From Chrysopilus asiliformis (taxonomy: Eukaryota; Arthropoda; Insecta; Diptera; Rhagionidae), in contig OZ035960.1 in the NCBI GenBank assembly GCA_964034945.1, positions 29,809,487-29,873,486 on the forward strand: DNA of 64,000 nucleotides, read 5' to 3'. The position numbers and the translations under genes were made by a program. The notes below the pieces were generated by a model that was not told the DNA's origin, made no database searches, and saw nothing but the letters and a program-made list of their open reading frames with translations. Positions 31,101 through 45,300 of the stretch are shown here, in pieces. Every line of letters begins with the position of its first letter. Positions within the stretch are counted from its first letter, which is position 1.

Positions 31101-33339
31101 TATTTTCAAAGGCTCAAAGGAATAAAACCAAATCAAATAAAACTTACGATCGGAACCGGTAACATCGGTATCTCTCGATGGAAAGTCACCAGCGATTGAA
31201 TCAAAACTGTTGCCATTATTGCCTCTCGTTTTGACTAAATTGGAATTGTTTAGGAAGGATTTTTTGTGATCGGTGACCATACTTCTGGGTCGCGGAGGTA
31301 CAGCCGGTTTTCCACTCGCAGTATTAGATGAAGTTTGCGTTTCTTCTGAGCTAGAATCATCTTGGCCAGCAGTTAGCAAGTTACCTAAAATAGTTGGAGG
31401 AATAAAGTTGTTAAAATCTATTCTCTTGTAAGACTAAAATTAAAATTCTTGTAAGAGTAAAATTAAAAAAAAATATAATACCACTGCTGTAGGAATTTTG
31501 AAGTCCCTTTCGTCTGGACGATACGGTTGTTGGAATTGTTTTATTTCCATGCTGTCGTGCATTACCTGAACAATATAAATCTTCATTAATTGGGAGAAAA
31601 CTAACGTTTATTGTGTTTTGCTTCTTATCAGTCGTAAAGTTTTTTTTCTGTTAATCTACTATAGGTGCCTTGTACTATTACTACCGTGTAAGTTGAGTTG
31701 TTTTGGGCTTAGGGGAGAGACGCACGAAAAAAAACGGCCAACGAAAAAAACGGAAAAAGTCCTCGCACGAAAAAAACATCCAAAGTTAGGCTCAGGGGAG
31801 AGACAAAGTCCTCGCAGTCGGAACAACTCGGACTATATTCGACTTAGAGGAGATGAAACTCCATCAAAAAACAAATCTTTAGAAAATTACGATAAAAAAC
31901 TTTATGAAATTCGTCCGAATGCCTTCATTTCCAGTGATCTAACTACCATTTTCGTCCCCTTTCCCTACCTGAAAACATTTTTTTTTCAGTAGAAATTAAG
32001 CAATTTCTTCCGATGACTGAAAATCATACTAATATATTAAAATGAGTTGGTGTCTGTCTGTCTGTTCCTCTTTCACGTAAAAACGGCTGATCCGATTGAC
32101 TTGAAATTTGGCATGAGTGTCTGTGGTAGTTCTGGTTCCAACATAGGCATACGGAAAAGTAGCACGAGAGTGGGGGGAGTAAGGGGAGGGGGTAAAGTGA
32201 TCTGGGAACTTAGTTTTCCCTCTATGTTACTCTTTCGCGGGGAAATTACTGAACCGATTAGCCTGAAATTTTACATAGATGTTCGTCGGGGGTCCAGCCC
32301 CAACATAGACCCATTAAAAAGTAGCCCGAGAGGTGGGGGAGTAATCGGAGGGAGGTAAAGTAATACCGAATGCAAGTGCTGGAATTTTTTGTTAGTTTGT
32401 TAATCATTTTCCGAACTAACGAACAGTATGCAGGCTACCTAATTTTTAACCAACTGAATTTAGTTTTCCTAAGTTTTTTTTCTGTTCACGCTTTTAGTCG
32501 GGCGAAGCCGGGTCCAAATTCTGGTTTAAGATATTTGGAAACTTCGAAGGCAATGTTCTCTTCCCACTACCGGGTCTTAATTACACCTCTGTTTATTTGA
32601 TGTATTTCTAGTCTTACGAACGACAATAATCTTACCTGTTGAATTACTAGCTCTATTTTGTGAAGAAATGGTTGGCCGCAAAATTCCTCCCCGTGATATG
32701 AATGTGTCTGTCTCGGAATCACTCTAAAAAATTATTGTTTTAAAAAAATTTTAATCATCACAAAAAAAATCTCTTACTTGATTGAGAACACCAACAGATA
32801 TACTTCTCGTGCCCATTCCATTGACAGTTGGCTTTAAACTCGTGGCCGAATTACGTTTTGTTGCTATTCTATTGGGTGGAATATTTGATCGATTGGCAGG
32901 TGCTGGCTTTTGTGAAATAACAACCGTTTTGGTACCTTTATTTTAACCAACGAAAAACGAAATTATTGTCAGTGACATTTCGAAAATATATGCGAAAAAA
33001 AATTATTTCTTTAAAAATTAGTTTTGAGCTGAGACGACACAAACGAACAGCAAATTGTACAATGAAAATATCATAATTAACTTCAATAAAATTGGTTTAG
33101 TTTTAAAGAAATCATTAAAAAAAAATTATACAAGATTAATTAAATTTTAGGTTGAATAGAAGAATTTGGTTTTCATCTTCACCTCATATTAAGATTTTTA
33201 TTATTATTATTTTTTCTTATAACTTTTCCACTATTTTTGAGTTTTCTTTTACCTTTTCCCATACTTAAATCACTAAGCGAACAAGCACGTCTAATAGAGG
33301 AATCATCAATTTGCACGGACAATAAGCTTTTTGGATTTC
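28192..33339 (-). CDS. Wdr62: Wdr62 C-terminal exons
   Basis: Seven exons (33339-33253, 32935-32778, 32723-32636, 31565-31482, 31384-31148, 29727-29538, 28345-28192). The first encodes [13 protein letters not shown]; the fifth has a proline-rich SH3-type stretch PAVPPRPRS; the last two encode a mostly helical tail ([12 protein letters not shown]...[32 protein letters not shown]) that fits the C-terminal dimerisation helices known in WDR62/MAPKBP1. The donor after 31482 is a weak GTATTA; the rest are ordinary. All exons preserve frame to TGA. Confidence 0.9.
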
Positions 33340-36300
33340 CTATAAAAGAGTAACCAAATGTCAACATAAGGAGAAAAAAATTATAAAAAATTTTGCTCTG
33401 AATTTCAAATGTTTTTTTTTCATGTTGAAACTTGTATTTTTTTTTAAAAGAGTAGAATTTTGATTTTTTTTTACATAAATATGTTTTTGTTGTTGTTGTG
33501 TGATAATAGAATTTACTTTTAATTAAAAATGTTTTTTTTTGTAAAAAGACAGAAATGAATTACACAAAAAAAAATATATTGTAATAACGAAACAGAAATA
33601 TGTATTAATCTCATTTGGATTCTCATTCTTGTGTTAAATGAAATGTATTTTTATATTAAAACTACTTTATTATACAAGTTGAATGTATTGTGAAAAGTCT
33701 AAATTAAAGCATTCAAAGTACAGCAAAGTAAATGTCAAGAAAAGAAGAAATATGTTTCTTACTAGAAATACTATAAAGCTACTTATCTACAACAAATCTC
33801 ATTTAGTATTTTGATATTTTATTATTTTATGTCATAAAACTTCAACCAAATATTTATTGCCATTAAAGCATAATTTGTTCTGTACATTAGACCTGAATTA
33901 TTGTTTAATCCTCATCTAATCTAAATTTAATTTAAATTAAATTTAGCAAAGATCCAATTCCGACTAAGGGGTCGTTTACATTTTTACACATTATTCGGTA
34001 AATTTAGAAATTTATTCCCGAAAAAGTTTCCATTGAAATTTTCCCGTACAAAATCACCGGATTAAATTTGACTTACGAAAACTTTTTATAAGTGAACTTA
34101 TCCATCTATAGTTCATTAAGTGTTGTGGAATAGGTAGAAGTTCCAGTAAAAATCGGAAATGTGAACGGTCTCCTAGGATATGTTTAGAAACTGTTTCTTT
34201 CCCTACTCAAATCCATATCTAAATACAGTAGAATCCCGATAATTCGTACCCCGATAATTCGTATATCCCGCTAATTCGTATGAAATACGAATTATCGGGA
34301 TTCTACTGTATTAGAAAAAAATCCTGGCAAAGAAAATCCATTAAACAATTGCGTCCCCTCTATATGTTCGCTTATAAATCGAGTAACAGTGAACAGATTC
34401 CATAAAATGGATGGTTTTAAGAATTTATGGGTAACTCTGACTCTCACAAAAACTGGGGCTGACCCAGCCAAAACACTATCAGATTCGGAATCAGCGACAA
34501 CAAATTGCCCAAAAATGACTCTAATATCGTGAGCACCAAAATGGGTATCAGCCTGTGTAAATATACTCTTTACGAAAATCATATAGTATTGTATTATATT
34601 TAGTATACCGTTTGTGATGCACTGAATCAATTATCAGACACAGACAAGAACTATATCATGGTGTTTGAGATAATAAAATTTAATTTCGGTTTGTCTGTCC
34701 ATAAACACTTTCGAAAAAATCGAGCTAGAGACGGGAAATTTTGTACAATTGTGTTGCTAGTAAATAGTAAGGCTAACGGGTCAAATCGGACCTACCGAAA
34801 CCGTTTTTTTGCAATTTTCTCGAAAATCGTGAGTCGTATTGAAAGATTTATAAAGACGAAATCTGGTTAGAATATAATTTTACATAACCGTTCAATACAT
34901 CAAAATCCAGTCGGGCCACACTTTCCTCCATAAAATAAATTCCTAATAGAATAGTAAAAAATATTCCTTGAGTTAATTGTGAATGATTTCCTTCCATTAA
35001 ACTATCGGGTCTTTCAATAACGACATAACAATTTTGTATTTAAATAAAACACAGAATAATTCAGATATCGAGCTGAAATTTATTCCAGGTGTAGTGGACA
35101 TGTTACATTTAAGTATAAAATTCGATGTCGTTCATATGGCCACCGCGAGCACGTTTGCTAATTGATTCTTTGGAGCCAATTTTCCACCACTCTTCCACAC
35201 ATATCGGCCGAAACTTTGGGAATTTCGCGTTCGATATTGTTCCTGAGCTCCTCTAACGTTGTTGGCTTGTTGAAATAAACCAACGACTTAACATAACCCC
35301 ATAAAAAGAAATCCAACGGCGTTAAATCGCATGAGCGAGGTGGCCATTCGACCGGACCATTTCTCGAGATTACACGATTGCGACCACCGACTCAGAATTT
35401 CGGTAGTAAGTTTTCATAATTTCCAAACGTTGCTCGTTCGTGAACTTCACCATGATATAAATGTAAACCTTGACTGACGTTTTAGCATTGCCAGATCATA
35501 AAAAAAGTTTTAGGAAGCGTTTTTATTAAAATACAAAATTGTTATGTCCTTGTTGAAAGACCCTTTATGATGGGCTCATGTTACTATTACTGCAGATGCT
35601 AATATAATTGCTGTATTTAATAAAGCAATTTGAAAAACAAAAGGATTTTTTAAATAAAAATTTTTGTCTGTCCTCATATAGAGTATATGAGGATGTGGTT
35701 GAATTGCGAAGATTGGATCAATAATTATGTAATTGCATAAAAAGTGAAATTCTTTAAAACAGATAATCACCCTTGTTCTGAGATACGGCGTTACGTTAGT
35801 TTGTTCGATATGTACTCGATCAGTACTCGATATCCCATTTTCGTTGTTCTTAAATACGCAGTGACCAACTTGAGTTGAACGCGGAGCAACGCATTCGATT
35901 CGATTCGATTTTCGTTGTTCTGAGATTCGCCGGGAGCTGATATTTGAGGTTAAATTGCTCACTTGAGTTTTCTCGCGTTTGTTGTTGGCCGTGATTGACA
36001 AAATGCAAGTTGGGCAAATATTTTTTCAATTTTATGAATTATGATTAATAAAGTGTTTTATTCAAATAGGAGGGGAACTCAAAGTTCAACAAATACTTCA
36101 CAATTCAACCTATTAATCGACAAAATGAAAGTATAGTTACAAGTCTTCACTTAACTTCATTTCGTTCGAAGAATCTCTCAATAACCTTCTTTGGTTTCTC
36201 AGTGAATTTACCTCGTCCTGCTTCATTAACAAATATAATGGGAGTGTTAAATCCATTTTCAAACTTCAATCAAACGTTTTTACTTGCATAACCAAGAAAT

Positions 36301-39300
36301 AAATACAACCAGCTGATTTTTGACACTGCGTTTGCATGCGATGTTTGCCGTATTTTTAAACAGCAAACGCCGTTTTTCAGAACACCGATCGCGTAGCGAA
36401 TCGAATCGAATGCGTTACGTTTAGCGGGCTAACGCCGTATCTCAGAACAAGGGTGAATAACTGCTTTTATAGGCCTAGCACAAGAATTTACGCTCAGACA
36501 CGCTTCAGACACAAAAGATCTGAAAATTGAGCTTAAAGTTGTATATTGTATAAAGTTGTATATAGGGATTTTCCATTGGTAAGAGAAAGATAAATATGTA
36601 TAATTATTAGAAGAGTACGACACAATAAACTTCACAAAAAATGGTAGTAAAAATTGACTCAAGAACTTTTAAGACCAATGGGCAAAAAATTGACGTTTGT
36701 CTTTCTAAATTCGTGCTCTTAAGTTTTAAGAAGAAACTTTGACATTGACTTTTGGGCGAACGAACGTATTGAAAAATTAAATATTCTTCTCAACTCGTCT
36801 AATATTCTATAAACAATAAAATAGAAATAGATTTTTTCGATAATTCAGCGTCCGTCGTCAGCAGAATGCTTGTTTGGGCCATGTGAACGGCAGAAACAAA
36901 AGAATTCTATGGCACAAACTAGCATTCATGTGACGAAATATTGTTCAGGTGGTCCAAAAATTGTACTTAGAGGCTGTCCATAAAATAGGTCATACATTTA
37001 GCGAAAAAATTGTGGAAAAGCTGGTCTTGTCTCACTCTTTAAAATGTGTTATGAACTTTTTCGATTATGGTTACCATACTAGGCGTTTTTCGATTCATAA
37101 CTTTTTGGGTGGGTTCAATCGCACCATTTTGCGTCGTATATCGAAACGTTGCAAAATCGGGAACAAAATATTGCGAGTCGCATATCAAAACGTCTTATCC
37201 AAAAGTGACTTAAATAGAGGGACGTCAAAACCATTCAATGAGGAAAGCCTTAAAGTGCCGCTCCACATGAGAGTAAATGCCGGCGAGAACCTCTCGATAG
37301 CAGCTACTCGCAACTCGATAACTAGTTTCTGCGAGCTGTCAAAAGGGATACTACTCTCTAGTCGACACGCACCCACTGAACTCTCGGAGAGTTGCTCGCC
37401 AGATACGAACGGCGTTCGAATTTCACTGGTAGTTCTCAAGAACTCGCCAAAGCAAGATATCAAAAAAATCAAGATATTGGTCTTGAAAAGACAAAAATCG
37501 CCGAAATTAATTCTCAAATGGACAACCTCCTGCGAGTAAAGGTGTAAACAGAATTGCGGCTTTTTGGGCTTTAGGCTTCGGCTTCAGCTTTGGACTTTGT
37601 TGGCTTCGTCGGCTTCAACTTTCATTCGAACACAATTGCAACTTTGACAAATAATTCATAATTCTTCATATTTATTCATATTTATTTGATAATTCTTTTT
37701 CGCATTTCTGTATTCCTGGTTTTTTTTATTATAAAGAATTTCATTTTCTTGCACTATTTTTATCAACTTTTCTTCAAACATTTTCAATGACAATCATTTA
37801 CTTACAAAAAAAGTTAGGTTAAAGTTGTCAAAGCCGACCAAGAGTAGAGAGTAGAGCTACTACGACTTCGACTTCGGCTTCACCGGCTTTGCAACTTTGC
37901 TATTGTGTTCCATTACGTTGAAAAGCATTGAGTCTACAGAACTGTCAAAGCTGAAGCCGAAGCTGAAGTCCACAAAGCCGCAATTCTGTTTACACCTTAA
38001 CTCTCGAGAGTTTTTGAGAGTTACTCGCGTATTTACTCTCATGTGGAGCGGCACCTTTACTGACAGATTGATCCTTTCGATAAAAAAAAAATAGTTGGGC
38101 TCTAAAAACGGCGGAAAGGATGTTGGGTCAAAAACCCATAAAACAAATAAAATAACACACAAATTATCAGTTTTAGAAAAAGTGATTTAAAAAAAATCTT
38201 AACAAATCGTGATTTGACATGCTCTATAACAAAATATTTAAAAAAAACACGCACTGCAATAACAATTTGGTTGAATGCATAAAAACAAAAAATAAAACCA
38301 TAGATAGAATTAGATCATGCAAAAACTGTAATCAATCCGAAAAAAAGTAATTTTCCAAATTAAATTAAACAAAATCAATGACATCTTCAGCATGCACATT
38401 CGTTGACATATTTTTTCTCAAATTTTCCAAAAAAAAGAAAGTATTAATTGCTTTGAATATATGTTAATCACACCTTTAGCCTTTTCCATAAAGTCAACTT
38501 TTGTCTTTTCGTTCTCGATGTCGTCCTTATTCTCTCCTTCATCTCCTGTTAGAAATAACCTACCGCCATCGATGCTATTCAAATCGCAATCAAGAAATTC
38601 AAAAGCTTGAAATTTCGCACCCTCCAGAACATCCGGAAGACTGTAATTCCGTTTCATTTGTGCGGTAAAAATTTGTCGGTTGCGTTCAATTTCGATTTCC
38701 TCCTCAATAGTTCTGGCCAATTTATCAAAGTTCATTGTCAGACTTTTCACATAGCCCTTCTGATTGGAATCACATTCAAATGGCTTCATTCGATTCTCCT
38801 TCTGGATGCGTTCCTGTTCGAGTTTTTTCTCCTCCAATTCCACAAGCTTGTTTATCACATTGATTTTCTTCTCAATATCCTTAAATTTCGAGTATTCCGC
38901 TTGACTCAAGTAGGATGAATTCGGCACGCACGATCGTTCATTCTGTGAGTTTTTTACATTTTTATCGTGCGGCTCATCCAGAGAATCTACCGAGTTCTCT
39001 TTGTGTAAATTCGGTTTTGTGTACAATTCAAGACTATCCATATTGTCATCGTCGCGTGATCCCTTTTCCGTTATATAAATTTCGAAAGATTTCTCGTCGG
39101 GTTTTTCCTTTTTCACAGGCAGAAGATCGTTATTGACGAAATCTCGCGTTTCCAGTGGTGATCGTTTGTCATTCGGCTGTGGGAAATTGATCTGTCCGAC
39201 GGTGTTGTAGCGCTCTTTGTTGCGAGATCGACTACGCGATCGCATGCTTGAGGATCGACGAGCGGCCACTGGGGGTTTGTGTGGAACGTAATTCATTTCC

Positions 39301-42300
39301 AGTGCGACTCTGGAGGAATTGTTATTCGCCGCCGAGGCTGTTTGGTGGTCTTTTTCAAACTTTTCCAAATTCTGTTCAAATCGCTTGGCTGCCGCCGATC
39401 GTGAGCACCGTCTTCCAGCGTCGTTCATTTCGATTTCAAAACTGCATGATTTTTTCATAACATAAACGGAAGACGGTGCCCCGGAGCCCATGGAAATGTT
39501 TTCATTGAAAATATCAGAACGCTGAATCGATTGGGGTTTAGCTGGGAGAGCGGGTTTTGTTGTCAAGTTGAACGGTTTCTTAACAAATAAATTATTACTG
39601 TCATCAGTATCAATATAGATGGGATTGGAATTGTTTTGATGCCTCTGATTGGCAAATTCTTTGCTCAAACTTTTATTCACGGTCGACACGTACTGAGCGT
39701 TTTTGCAACTCAACCGTGGAATATCATCGCTGGTTGTGTCCGAATCACACAATTTCGGATACGTGGCTGAATTTGAAATATAATTCCGTGGCTTATTGTT
39801 CGTATCGTAGAAGCTTTCGAATGTGTAATTGGAAACATCGCAACTGTCCAAGTAGCGCTGCTGCATGTAATAATCGAATCCACTTACAGCATTTGGACTT
39901 GAGCCATACGATTTTGAGGTACCTTCCACTTTACTATTATCGTTGCAATTGCCACCTGGGATACGAAATTCCTTTTTCGTTTTATTGAAAAGCACTTCAA
40001 GTGGGGCACTCTTGCAATCCGAATCGTCTGATAAAATGCTTTCCATGCTGTTGCAGTAGCTCACGCCGCTAAAATCATCCGAAAGGATGCTTTCTTGGCT
40101 TTTCCGTTCGGGATACTGAATTAAAAAGAAACTCGCACTGGAATGACGTTGCGTTTCAAGGAAACGATTCTCCTTGTTCTCATCTTCATTCAAAATATCC
40201 GATAGAGAAACATTTCTGTACCGTGTCTGATAGAACTCGTCATAAATGAAGTAATCGGAAGATGATCGTTTCGGCAGCGATGTATTCGCAACATTGTCGT
40301 TTTTTCGGTGATGTTTCTTGCACACCGATTTTTTCTTCTTCCTGAATGGATTTGTGTTGGATTTTTGCACATCTAAATCCAGACTGCAATCTTCCAAAGA
40401 ATCTGAACTGAAATTGCCTTCCTCTTCGGATAGAAAGCCGTGTTCGTTCGGATTTTCGGGTTGCACTCGATGGTGGTCGCAGTTTTTTGGTTGCACGGTA
40501 GACTTTTGCCCATCTGTTACATCTGGACCGTCAGATTGCGGCTGGTAAGTGTCAAGATCACCGTATTTTTTGGTGATTTCCTCAATCATTTTCTCCGTGT
40601 CCGTGTGGATCATATCTAAAATGGTCTTGGCATCATCACTGTACATTGAATGACGTTTCGGTTCATTGAAAATTATATTATTCGATTCGGTTGGTAAATT
40701 ACTCCATTCCAGTTCTTCGTGAACAGGAGAAACTGGACACGATTTATAATTTTTCAATATACTTGAATGCTTTCGAGATTTTAAACTCGCTGAGCCCTTA
40801 TCAAGACTTTCCGTACCTCCTCCGGCACCACCTGAATTCGCATCTACAGTCAACGATGTTGTAGATCCCGCCGCAAATGGAGCGATCTCTAAAGTATTGG
40901 GCCTCAAACGATTTATTTGTGTGTTACCTCCCCTTCCCGCAGGAGGATTCACTGCAGCTGGCGCCGTAGCAGATGACGATGCTGACGAAGTTTGCAAACT
41001 TTGTGGTGCCGAATAGACACCAATTTCGTATGGATAGGGTGGATAATTTCGCTGTAACTGTCGGATTGTATTACAGTTCTGTGTTAGTACTGATTTGGGT
41101 GCGGCACAATTAAAGTAATTGCATGAATTATATGGTTTAGTTGTACTTGCATTAGCGTCTCCTTAAATAATTTTTTATGTTTTTTTTGTTTGTAAGATTT
41201 TGATTTGTTTGTTAATCAATAACAAGCAGCAGAAAAGAAAAAATTTTTGTTTAAATATTTGATATTAAGTGAAATTTGTTTGAAATTTTGAAAAAGAAAC
41301 TGATTTCTCAATTGCTTAAATTATATTATGAAGGAAAAACTAATGTTTTATGGCTATGCAAAAGTTACATGATTAATAATGAACTACCCAAAAAATAAAT
41401 TGATAAAAAACAACTTTGAAAAAACGTGACTGTTACTCACTAGCAAATTTTTGTAAAATTATAAAATTACCTGTTCTTGCTAGGCGACTGTTACGATTTG
41501 CTGCGTCAAAATTAGCGGCATGACTTAAATCTGAAATACTTTGGCTTCCACGGAGATTTGATCGATAGCCCACCTAAACGAAAATACCAAAAAATAATGA
41601 CCAATTTTCAACAGATTTTTTTATATATAGGATAAATGTTTTAATTTTTCTGTTATATTTTATGTTTCTAAATTTAAATCGTCTTAGTAGATATTTTATT
41701 TAAAACACTAGATCTAAATCTTGTATGCCGATTAGATCCTAAATGAGAGTATATTAGATTTAGTATACCATTTCTAACGCATCGAAATAATCGTCGGATA
41801 CAAAAATGAGCTACACCAGTGTTTGGGATGTCTGTCTGTCTATTCGTGAACACAATAACTTCCGAAAGGATTGAGCTAGAGACTTGAAATTTGGTACAGA
41901 TGCAAGGTTAAGTTCTTGAACGGGCAAAATCGAGATTAGGCTAAGAACTAGGGCTGTTGATAAGAACCGGGTACTCGGTTTCGAAAATTTTCAGGACCCA
42001 GTTCTGCGAAAACCCGGTATCTGCTTCAGAGTACAAGAACCGAGGAACGACTGAATACTGGTTTTGAGTGAAAAAAGTGGCCACAAACAAAAAATAATGC
42101 AAAAAATATCTCGAAATTCTATTCTCTTTTTTGTTTGGAAATAAAAATTTTTTTTCTTCGATTCTGAACCGTTTTTCAACTCAGAACCGAATACCCGGTT
42201 CTTATACTCAGAATCTTGTACCCGGTTCTAGAAAATCACGGTTTTTAACAGCCTTAGTAAAAATGCAATTTTGAATATCCGAAGATGTGTTCTCGAGATT

Positions 42301-45300
42301 TACACCTTTACACCCGCCGTACACTTCAACTAAGCGAGCTCAACTACGTGAGCTAAGTTTCTCGCTGAAAGTAAAATCCTTAGCAGTGACCGCACACTTC
42401 AGCGGAACTATGAAACTACGTCGCTTAGTCATGGGCGACACGGACTAAGCTCGCTCGCGTAGTTCAGAATTCAACTACGCGAACGACTTCGCTGGCATCG
42501 CTGACACTCACATATACATACTTTCGGCGTTATACAATGAAGTTTCGTTATACAGGAAAACGTCAAAATTGAACTCTTTTGCGGGATATTTTCAATCGCG
42601 TTAAATAATTTATATCTAAAAATGGCTGCATACATTTATCGAAAATATCGCCGCGTAGCTTAGCTCAAGTGTACAACGAAGTGAGCTAACCCAGCTAAGC
42701 TATGTAACTATAGCTAGGCTCGCTCGCATAGCTTAGCTCAAGTGTACGGCATGCATTATTCTGGCGTTGTGACCGATCACAAGTCACAATGTGCATAATG
42801 GTGTTGGCACTAAAATGATAATTTTCCAGTGATACATGAAATGGAAAGTTTTTAAATTTTCAATTCATAGAGATTTTTTGAATAATCCAAAAACGTTGCC
42901 GTTTCTGTCCCACTCTACGCTACTTTCATATGAATTTCAATTTTACGAGTATATTTCTTTCTTTTCTAAATATGAATCGACTAGCTTGCATACCCGTCCA
43001 TGCCGGGTTAAGTTTTTTGTATAAGTTTTAGAATACGAAGAAAACCGGAAAGAAATTAAAAACTTTTGAGAAAAATCTTATCCTTGCAGGACTCTCCATT
43101 GCGAATTAGTCTAACACCAGTACAGCGATTTTTGTGCAAAAGGTGATAATTTTCCCGTGATCTTTCCCGTGATAAATGAAATGGGAAGTTTTTCAAATTT
43201 CAATTCAGAAAGTCACAAGACTGGGAAATTTTATCTCGAAAACAAAAAAAAATTTGGTTTTGGGAACCCGGTTGCCCTGTAGTTTTTTGTGGTGGCCCTT
43301 TTCTGTTGACCTCCCTTGTTATCTCTTCCCAAACACGCTGTTTGTTGGCTTTTGCGTTGGGGGTTAGACGGCGATACAAAACAGACAAGTTCTTCTCCAC
43401 TAAATTTATGAGAAGCAGCCGTTGTTCCGCTGTTGGCCTAGCAACCTAAACATTAACAATTTTAACATTAATTTGTGACATTTTTTCGCGAATCAATCAA
43501 CACACAAAAATTGAAATTCATTGAATTTAATTCAAGTTCAAATTCAATTTATTGCGGCTTATATTTACACAAAATGGGTTTTTTACCGATGAAGTTTTGA
43601 TTTTATTTTATAGCGATGGAGGAGACACATCTAATATGACAGGAATTTGCGTATTACAAATTTCAACACACAAAACAAAACTCAGCCACCCTCGAAAAAT
43701 CTCGGTGCGTCAGTGACAGTTCAATGTGAAGAGCACAGCTAGTGTGACCATATACAAATTTCGAGGGAAATTTCCAGTCGGCTTTCCAATAAAATCTCAC
43801 CAACACAGGTGCATGCAAACAAGCATACATTGACAGGAATTTGTGTCTTTATTGTTATCACGGCTTTTATCACTTATCACCTTTTGCACAAAAATCGCTG
43901 TACAGATTCGTGATCAGCGACCCCGAAAAACCCCAAATGAAACTTTTCAGCCTCCTATTGAGCAGGATTCATGGCGAAAATCACGGCTTAAAAACACCCA
44001 AACCCCCTTAGTGGTAAAATTTCGGAAAACCCCGCGTTAGTGAACGCCTACGTGATGGTTGGGACATACTGTGAAAGTTTCAAGTTTCTAGCTTCAGCGG
44101 TTTCGGCTGGGCGTTGATGAGTCAGTCAGTCAGTCAATCAGTCAGTCAGGTTAAACGATTTTATATATGTATATTAAGAGATAATTAACCGCCGTTTTTT
44201 CGCGAGTAACGGTTTAAAATTTCAAAGGTACAATTATTGCTCCGCAATGGCACTTCTTGCGCGTTTTTTTAAATTTTTTTATACTTTTCAAATATAGGTA
44301 ATATTTTCTTCACTTTGAAATGTTATATAATTGTTGTAGTTTAGGTTGGGAAAACCGCGCGCGCCCAGACGTGAGCACAGCGCTACACTCGGAGGCCTAC
44401 AGGCCCATTGTGATATAATTGTTGTAAATACATTTAGTGTGAAAAAGGGATTTCTTTCGGTACATTTCACTCAGTATAGAAAATGTATAATGCCTGGATG
44501 ACACATGGCTACTTTCGTTGCGTTGTACGAAGAAAAACTGTCAATTTTTGCAGCCGCTGCAGTTTTTCTGATAGTCAGTCAATCAATCAGTCAGTCAGGT
44601 TTCGCGTGCAGCGCAGCGAAAGTAGCCATGTTTGATACAGGCATAACGTGGTACGATTTGCGCAAGTTTACCTTATATTAGAATAGTCCGGATTGTGATA
44701 GACAAACTTTCATTCATATAGGAAATGGATTAATGAACGGTTCAAACAACACCCGTTGAAGAAATTAGCATTTCTTTTTTTAACGCATTTAGAAGCTGTC
44801 TGTAAGTCACGCTAATTTTAGCCAAATTTTTTGTCACCACCCTCCTTTTCCTATGCATTTTAATACATAAAATTTTTTTCCCAATAAAAAGCGATCTGTC
44901 AAATTTACAGCGAACTAAAAAAATCTATGATTGTGTTCTATACAGTGGCATTGCGGACATAAGAAAGAAAATATCCTAAAAAATATAAACGATTCGTATT
45001 GCTGTGGTAAAAAAAAACCCCAAATCCACAAAAATTCAACATGAAAATGTTTTTCTGATAATTTTTTTTAATCAAATTCGCCTTTTTCGAAGAATACTAA
45101 AATATCTATAAATTATTTTCTTGAATGACATTTCAGTAATTTCACTGAATTCTCTAACTTATTTTAAGGTGTTATTTGCGAAAATATTATAAACTTGTGG
45201 TGTGATTTTAATGAGTAAAAATCACACAATTAGTGCATTAACACAGCGTTATAAAACCAGATTTTAATGCAATTTTGTTGATAACATTATTAAGCTCTTT

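Noticed and set aside
35576..36001. 141-codon minus-strand frame
   Set aside because: Spans the edge of a TIR element and unrelated intron sequence; no domain and no conserved start.
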